The position numbers and the translations under genes were made by a program. A model generated the notes under the pieces. That model ran no database searches. It was not told where the DNA came from and saw only the letters and a program-made list of their open reading frames with translations. A stretch of 64,000 bases of DNA from Gemmatimonadota bacterium (GTDB lineage Bacteria > Gemmatimonadota > Gemmatimonadetes > Gemmatimonadales > Gemmatimonadaceae), in the NCBI GenBank assembly GCA_016194585.1, contig JACQBG010000011.1, positions 1 through 64,000 on the forward strand. The letters are read 5' to 3'. Shown here one piece after another: positions 62,198 through 64,000 of the stretch; the stretch's first letter is position 1; every line of letters begins with the position of its first letter.

Positions 62198-64000
62198 TCA
62201 GGAGATCGTCTTGCGCGGTGGGACGTAGACGGCCGGGAGCCCGAGCTCCTGCAGCATCTTGTTGAACGCCGCGAGGTCGCCGTCCTCGAGCTGCTGGAGG
62301 CGCTGCAGCACCACGTTCAGCTTCCCGCTCAGGTCGTCGGCGACTTCGCCGTGCTGCTTCGTCGGACCGTAGTCACCGGTCTGGATCTGGGCGTTGAGCG
62401 AGAGCAGCATGTTGTACAGCTTGATCGGCTGGTCGAGCGTGCACTCGTCGACGTGGCAGCCGACCTCGTACAGCTCCGTGCGCAACCCCTCGAACTTCTG
62501 CCGCAGCGGCGTCGCCGCGTCGGCCACGCGCTTCGCGAACGGCTGCTCCTTGCTCTGTGCCGTGCGCTGGTCGACCTGTGCCTGGACGTCCTCGATGCGC
62601 GTCGCCGACTCGACGAGCTCCGAGATGCGGTCGCGCACGCGGAGCGCGGCGCGGAACTGCGCCACGAGGTCGGCGTCGGGGGTCTTGACGCGCGGATCCT
62701 TCACGACGGTGAACCGCCGCGTCAGGGTGTCGGCGCCGGCGATGAGGCGCACCGCGTAGTTCCCCGGCGGCGCGACCGGGCCGTCGAGCGTCCCCTCGTC
62801 GAGCACCGTGTTCTTCATCGACTTCGCGCCGGGATACCGCAGATTCCACACGAACCGGTCGGCACCGGGGCGCGCGGCGACCAGGGAATCGGCGGCGTCG
62901 TAGGCGAGGGAGTCGCGCGCCGCGGCCGCCGCGGCGCGCGCCGCCGAGTCGGCGCCGGCGAGCCCGGAATCGCTCGGCGCGGCGCCGCTCTCGTACGTGC
63001 GGATCACCGCCCCCGCCCCATCGAGGAACTGCAGTTTCACGCCATCCTTCGGGCGCTCGCGCAACCAGTAGTCGATCACCGCGCCACCCGCGGGGTTCTC
63101 CCCCTCGGTGAGGCTGCGCCCGCCGCCGCCGAACCAGCGCACCGCCGGCGCGGGCTGGAACAGATGCGCACGCTTCGCCGTCACGCTGTCGGCCATCTCC
63201 CGCAGCGACGACACGTCGTCGAGCGACCAGAAGGCGCGGCCGTGCGTGGCGGCGATGAGGTCGTTGCCGTGGATCGTCAGGTCCCGCACGCTGGAGCGCG
63301 GCAGGTTGAGCTGCAACGGCTCCCAGTGCGCGCCGTCGTCGAGCGACACGTACACGCCGATCTCCGTGCCGGCGTACAGCAGCCCGCGACGCACCGGATC
63401 CTCGCGGATCGTGCGCGCGTAGGCGCCCACGGGCAGTCCTGCCGCGATCGCCGTCCAGCTGCGCCCGTAGTCGGTCGTCTTCCAGAAGTAGGGCTTGAAG
63501 TCGTCCTGCTGGTACCGGTTCGCGGCGACGTAGGCGGTGCCCGCGTCGTGCGGCGACGCCTCGATCCCGGCTGTGCGCGTGAAGGTGCCGTAGCCCTTCG
63601 GCGTCACGTCGTCCCAGTGCGCGCCGCCGTCCTTCGACACGTGCACGAGGCCGTCGTCGCTCCCCGCCCAGAGCACGCCCTTCGTCCTCGGCGACTCGGC
63701 GAGCGCGTAGATCGTCGCGTACCACTCCGTGCCCGTCATGTCGCCGTGGATCGGGCCGCCCGATCGCACCAGCGTCGCCTTGTCGTGCACGGTGAGGTCG
63801 GGCGAGATCCGCTCCCAGCTCTGCCCCTCGTTCGTCGAACGATGCACGTACTGCGACGCGACGTAGAGCGTGTTCGGATCGTGCGGCGAGAGGAGCACCG
63901 GGAACGTCCACTGGAAGCGGAACGGCACGTCGCCCGCCGCCCAGCCGTCATAGTTGTACAGCCACGTCGAGATGTCGCGCTCCTGCCGCGTGCGTCGGTC
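62198..64000 (-). CDS. VPS10/BNR-type secreted propeller protein, 5'-truncated
   Basis: The frame is open to the window edge; about 600 C-terminal residues are present. BNR-type blades are visible (HRSTNEGQSWERISPDL, VHVSKDGGAHWDDVTPKGYG, KTTDYGRSWTAIAAGLP, YVSLDDGAHWEPLQLNLP). A beta-sandwich and a helical C-terminal region (VAQFRAALRVRDRISELVESATR...LQELGLPAVYVPP) follow. It is a paralogue of the 46.6-kb protein without the Gly-rich inserts. No glycosidase site is seen. Two Cys occur in EVGCHVDECTLDQP. Confidence 0.88.
   Translation of the reverse strand, partial: DRRTRQERDISTWLYNYDGWAAGDVPFRFQWTFPVLLSPHDPNTLYVASQYVHRSTNEGQSWERISPDLTVHDKATLVRSGGPIHGDMTGTEWYATIYALAESPRTKGVLWAGSDDGLVHVSKDGGAHWDDVTPKGYGTFTRTAGIEASPHDAGTAYVAANRYQQDDFKPYFWKTTDYGRSWTAIAAGLPVGAYARTIREDPVRRGLLYAGTEIGVYVSLDDGAHWEPLQLNLPRSSVRDLTIHGNDLIAATHGRAFWSLDDVSSLREMADSVTAKRAHLFQPAPAVRWFGGGGRSLTEGENPAGGAVIDYWLRERPKDGVKLQFLDGAGAVIRTYESGAAPSDSGLAGADSAARAAAAAARDSLAYDAADSLVAARPGADRFVWNLRYPGAKSMKNTVLDEGTLDGPVAPPGNYAVRLIAGADTLTRRFTVVKDPRVKTPDADLVAQFRAALRVRDRISELVESATRIEDVQAQVDQRTAQSKEQPFAKRVADAATPLRQKFEGLRTELYEVGCHVDECTLDQPIKLYNMLLSLNAQIQTGDYGPTKQHGEVADDLSGKLNVVLQRLQQLEDGDLAAFNKMLQELGLPAVYVPPRKTIS

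Overview
The window is a dense, very GC-rich bacterial chromosome segment with 49 protein genes, the first and last cut by the window edges. No tRNA, rRNA, IS element or CRISPR array was recognised. The gene set suggests a Gemmatimonadota genome: several TonB-dependent receptors with carboxypeptidase-regulatory domains, giant secreted VPS10/BNR propellers, a DUF1592/DUF1552 pair, many Ala/Arg-rich secreted proteins and an ECF sigma operon. This placement is inferred from gene content, not from a marker gene.

Layout. 1-9.4 kb (+) is a tightly coupled acyl-CoA locus: acyl-CoA ligase, small membrane protein, Na+/solute symporter, MaoC hydratase, TonB receptor, PHB-depolymerase-type esterase, second acyl-CoA ligase and a V4R-like protein. 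It meets a convergent acyl-CoA dehydrogenase at 9.4-10.5 kb. 11.3-17.8 kb (-) is a methionine unit. A SAM-II-like riboswitch candidate with its own promoter and terminator-like hairpin precedes metF. metH follows, then an EAL response regulator and a RibD/DHFR-like reductase. 17.9-20.5 kb (+) pairs a Met/His/Cys-rich secreted protein with a TonB receptor, probably for a metal. 20.6-32.7 kb (-) holds a P-loop kinase, an ankyrin/DUF1552/DUF1592 trio, a creatininase-like protein, a multicopper oxidase with an LVIVD propeller, and a receptor plug without a barrel.

32.9-34.8 kb (+) carries a CPBP protease, a lipoprotein and a small membrane protein. 34.9-37.4 kb (-) is aldehyde dehydrogenase-YggT-DUF167. 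37.6-41.8 kb (+) is an ECF sigma operon whose second and fourth products both carry glycogen-binding-like E-set domains. It is followed by a Tat-exported PLP enzyme and an EVE-domain protein with a histone-H1-like tail. 42.5-45.2 kb (-) holds a secreted double-VOC protein and an aromatic amino acid decarboxylase-type enzyme. 45.2-55.4 kb (+) holds an FMN reductase, a membrane protein, a giant propeller, a very large TonB receptor with a periplasmic LTxxQ (Spy/CpxP-like) tail, and a small propeller. 55.4-60.0 kb (-) encodes two overlapping paralogous membrane histidine kinases. One has lost its ATPase motifs and the other is a complete hybrid kinase. The window ends with a CocE-type hydrolase (+) and a second VPS10/BNR propeller (-).

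The strongest candidates for something undescribed are the ECF/E-set envelope operon, the SAM-II-like leader of metF-metH, the kinase/pseudokinase pair, the receptor with a chaperone-like tail, and two heptamer-periodic palindromes.
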